NCBI RefSeq assembly: GCF_900108335.1
Contig: NZ_FNVT01000002.1
Coordinates: forward strand, 1 to 64,000
Source of the DNA: Nonomuraea solani
GTDB taxonomy: Bacteria > Actinomycetota > Actinomycetes > Streptosporangiales > Streptosporangiaceae
Length of the DNA stretch: 64,000 bases
Direction of reading: 5' to 3'
The stretch's first letter is position 1; each line of letters opens with the position of its first letter. A program made the translations under genes and the position numbers. Shown here piece by piece: positions 63,467 through 64,000 of this stretch. Under the pieces are notes generated by a model. It saw only the letters and a list, made by a program, of their open reading frames with translations. It did no database searches and had not been told where the DNA came from.

Positions 63467-64000
63467 ATGAACACGTTGGAACGACTGATCGAGGCGGATC
63501 CCGGCCGGTTCCGCGTCCTGACGGGCGATCGCCCGACCGGATTCCTGCACCTGGGGCACTATTTCGGCACCCTCAAGAACCGGGTCCGGCTGCAGGGGCT
63601 CGGAGTCGAGGTCTTCGTGCTGGTCGCGGACTTCCAGGTCCTGACGGACCGGGACGTGGCCCAGGACCTGCCGATGTACGTCGAGGAGCTGGTGCTCGAC
63701 CACCTCGCCATCGGCATCGACCCCGCGCGGTCCGTGATCTTCGCGCACAGCGCGGTGCCCGCCCTGAACCAGTTGCTGCTGCCCTTCCTCAGCCTGGTCT
63801 CGGTCCCCGAACTGAGCCGGAACCCCACGGTCAAGGATGAGATCGCCCACTCGCGGCAATCCTCCGTCAGCGGCCTGATGTTCACCTACCCCGTGCACCA
63901 GGCCGCCGACATCCTGTTCTGCAAGGCGAACCTGGTCCCGGTCGGCCAGGACCAGCTCCCCCACCTGGAGATCACCAGGACCGTCGCCCGCCGCTTCAAC
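63467..64000 (+). CDS. trpS: Tryptophanyl-tRNA synthetase, 3' part beyond window
   Basis: The first 178 residues of a class I synthetase: HIGH-type motif LHLGHYFGTLKN near residue 27, and GQDQLPHLEITRTVARRFN at the window end, the TrpRS pattern. The KMSKS motif lies outside. ATG at 63467 has AGGAG about ten bases upstream. The gene is preceded by a Trp leader peptide and attenuator; in Streptomyces coelicolor such control is known for trpRS1, the auxiliary, indolmycin-resistant synthetase, so this may be an inducible second TrpRS rather than the housekeeping one. Residues that decide resistance cannot be judged here. Confidence 0.9.
   Translation, partial: MNTLERLIEADPGRFRVLTGDRPTGFLHLGHYFGTLKNRVRLQGLGVEVFVLVADFQVLTDRDVAQDLPMYVEELVLDHLAIGIDPARSVIFAHSAVPALNQLLLPFLSLVSVPELSRNPTVKDEIAHSRQSSVSGLMFTYPVHQAADILFCKANLVPVGQDQLPHLEITRTVARRFN

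Overview
The window is very GC-rich DNA with long G/C-ending codons, GTG starts, four-base GTGA/ATGA gene overlaps and many actinobacterial families (DUF574-type methyltransferase, SARP regulator, MmyB-type regulator, spore-associated protein A). It comes from a filamentous actinomycete. A Streptosporangiales genus such as Nonomuraea or Streptosporangium is my guess, but nothing here proves the genus.

Region 1 (1-24.0 kb, all on the minus strand) is most of a nonribosomal peptide gene cluster whose downstream end lies beyond base 1. In transcription order it holds a variant serine hydroxymethyltransferase, an SbnA/SbnB pair that makes 2,3-diaminopropionate, an MbtH-like protein, a C-A-T-C NRPS, a radical SAM enzyme with a cobalamin-binding-type domain, a membrane-anchored M28 metallopeptidase, a one-piece ABC exporter, a starter NRPS (fatty acyl-AMP ligase-ACP-C-A-T) and a C-A-T-C... 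NRPS that is cut by the window edge. Pocket residues point to a Val-type substrate in the starter protein, Asn in the edge NRPS, and a Ser/Dap/alpha-methylserine-like substrate in the C-A-T-C protein. A lipid starter next to an exporter and a membrane peptidase suggests a product built on a fatty-acyl leader that is trimmed off at export.

Region 2 (24.0-31.6 kb) is worn accessory DNA. It has an IS5-type insertion remnant at the cluster edge, a TetR stump fused to an SRPBCC gene, REP-like repeats, a leucine-rich-repeat protein, an ECF sigma factor with a fused membrane domain and a frameshift, an NTF2-like protein, an MmyB-type regulator, a scar joining a carotenoid oxygenase start to a TetR end, and a bacterial poly(ADP-ribose) glycohydrolase-like protein.

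Region 3 (31.6-40.9 kb) consists of small regulator/enzyme pairs: SDR with MFS, LysR with hydrolase, DinB opposite an FAD monooxygenase across a perfect palindrome, a DUF574-type methyltransferase, a SigB/F/G-type sigma factor, and an ArsR regulator opposite a DUF2218-O-methyltransferase fusion with two matching operators. Region 4 (40.9-47.8 kb) has a full-length LanB-type dehydratase followed by a sulfotransferase, with a free-standing amidotransferase and a LysR regulator read the other way. No lanthipeptide precursor or cyclase is visible.

Region 5 (47.8-64 kb) has a serine hydrolase/PadR/SDR/MOSC group, secreted proteins, two large FtsX-type permeases without an ATPase, a SARP regulator with NB-ARC and TPR parts, a 38-bp tandem repeat, an AraC regulator, an EamA transporter and the start of a tryptophanyl-tRNA synthetase. 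The last gene is preceded by a complete trp-style attenuator: a 13-codon leader peptide with Trp-Trp codons and four RNA segments that can pair as 1:2, 2:3 or 3:4. In-frame tandem repeats of short units recur in several genes (LanB, LysR, permease).
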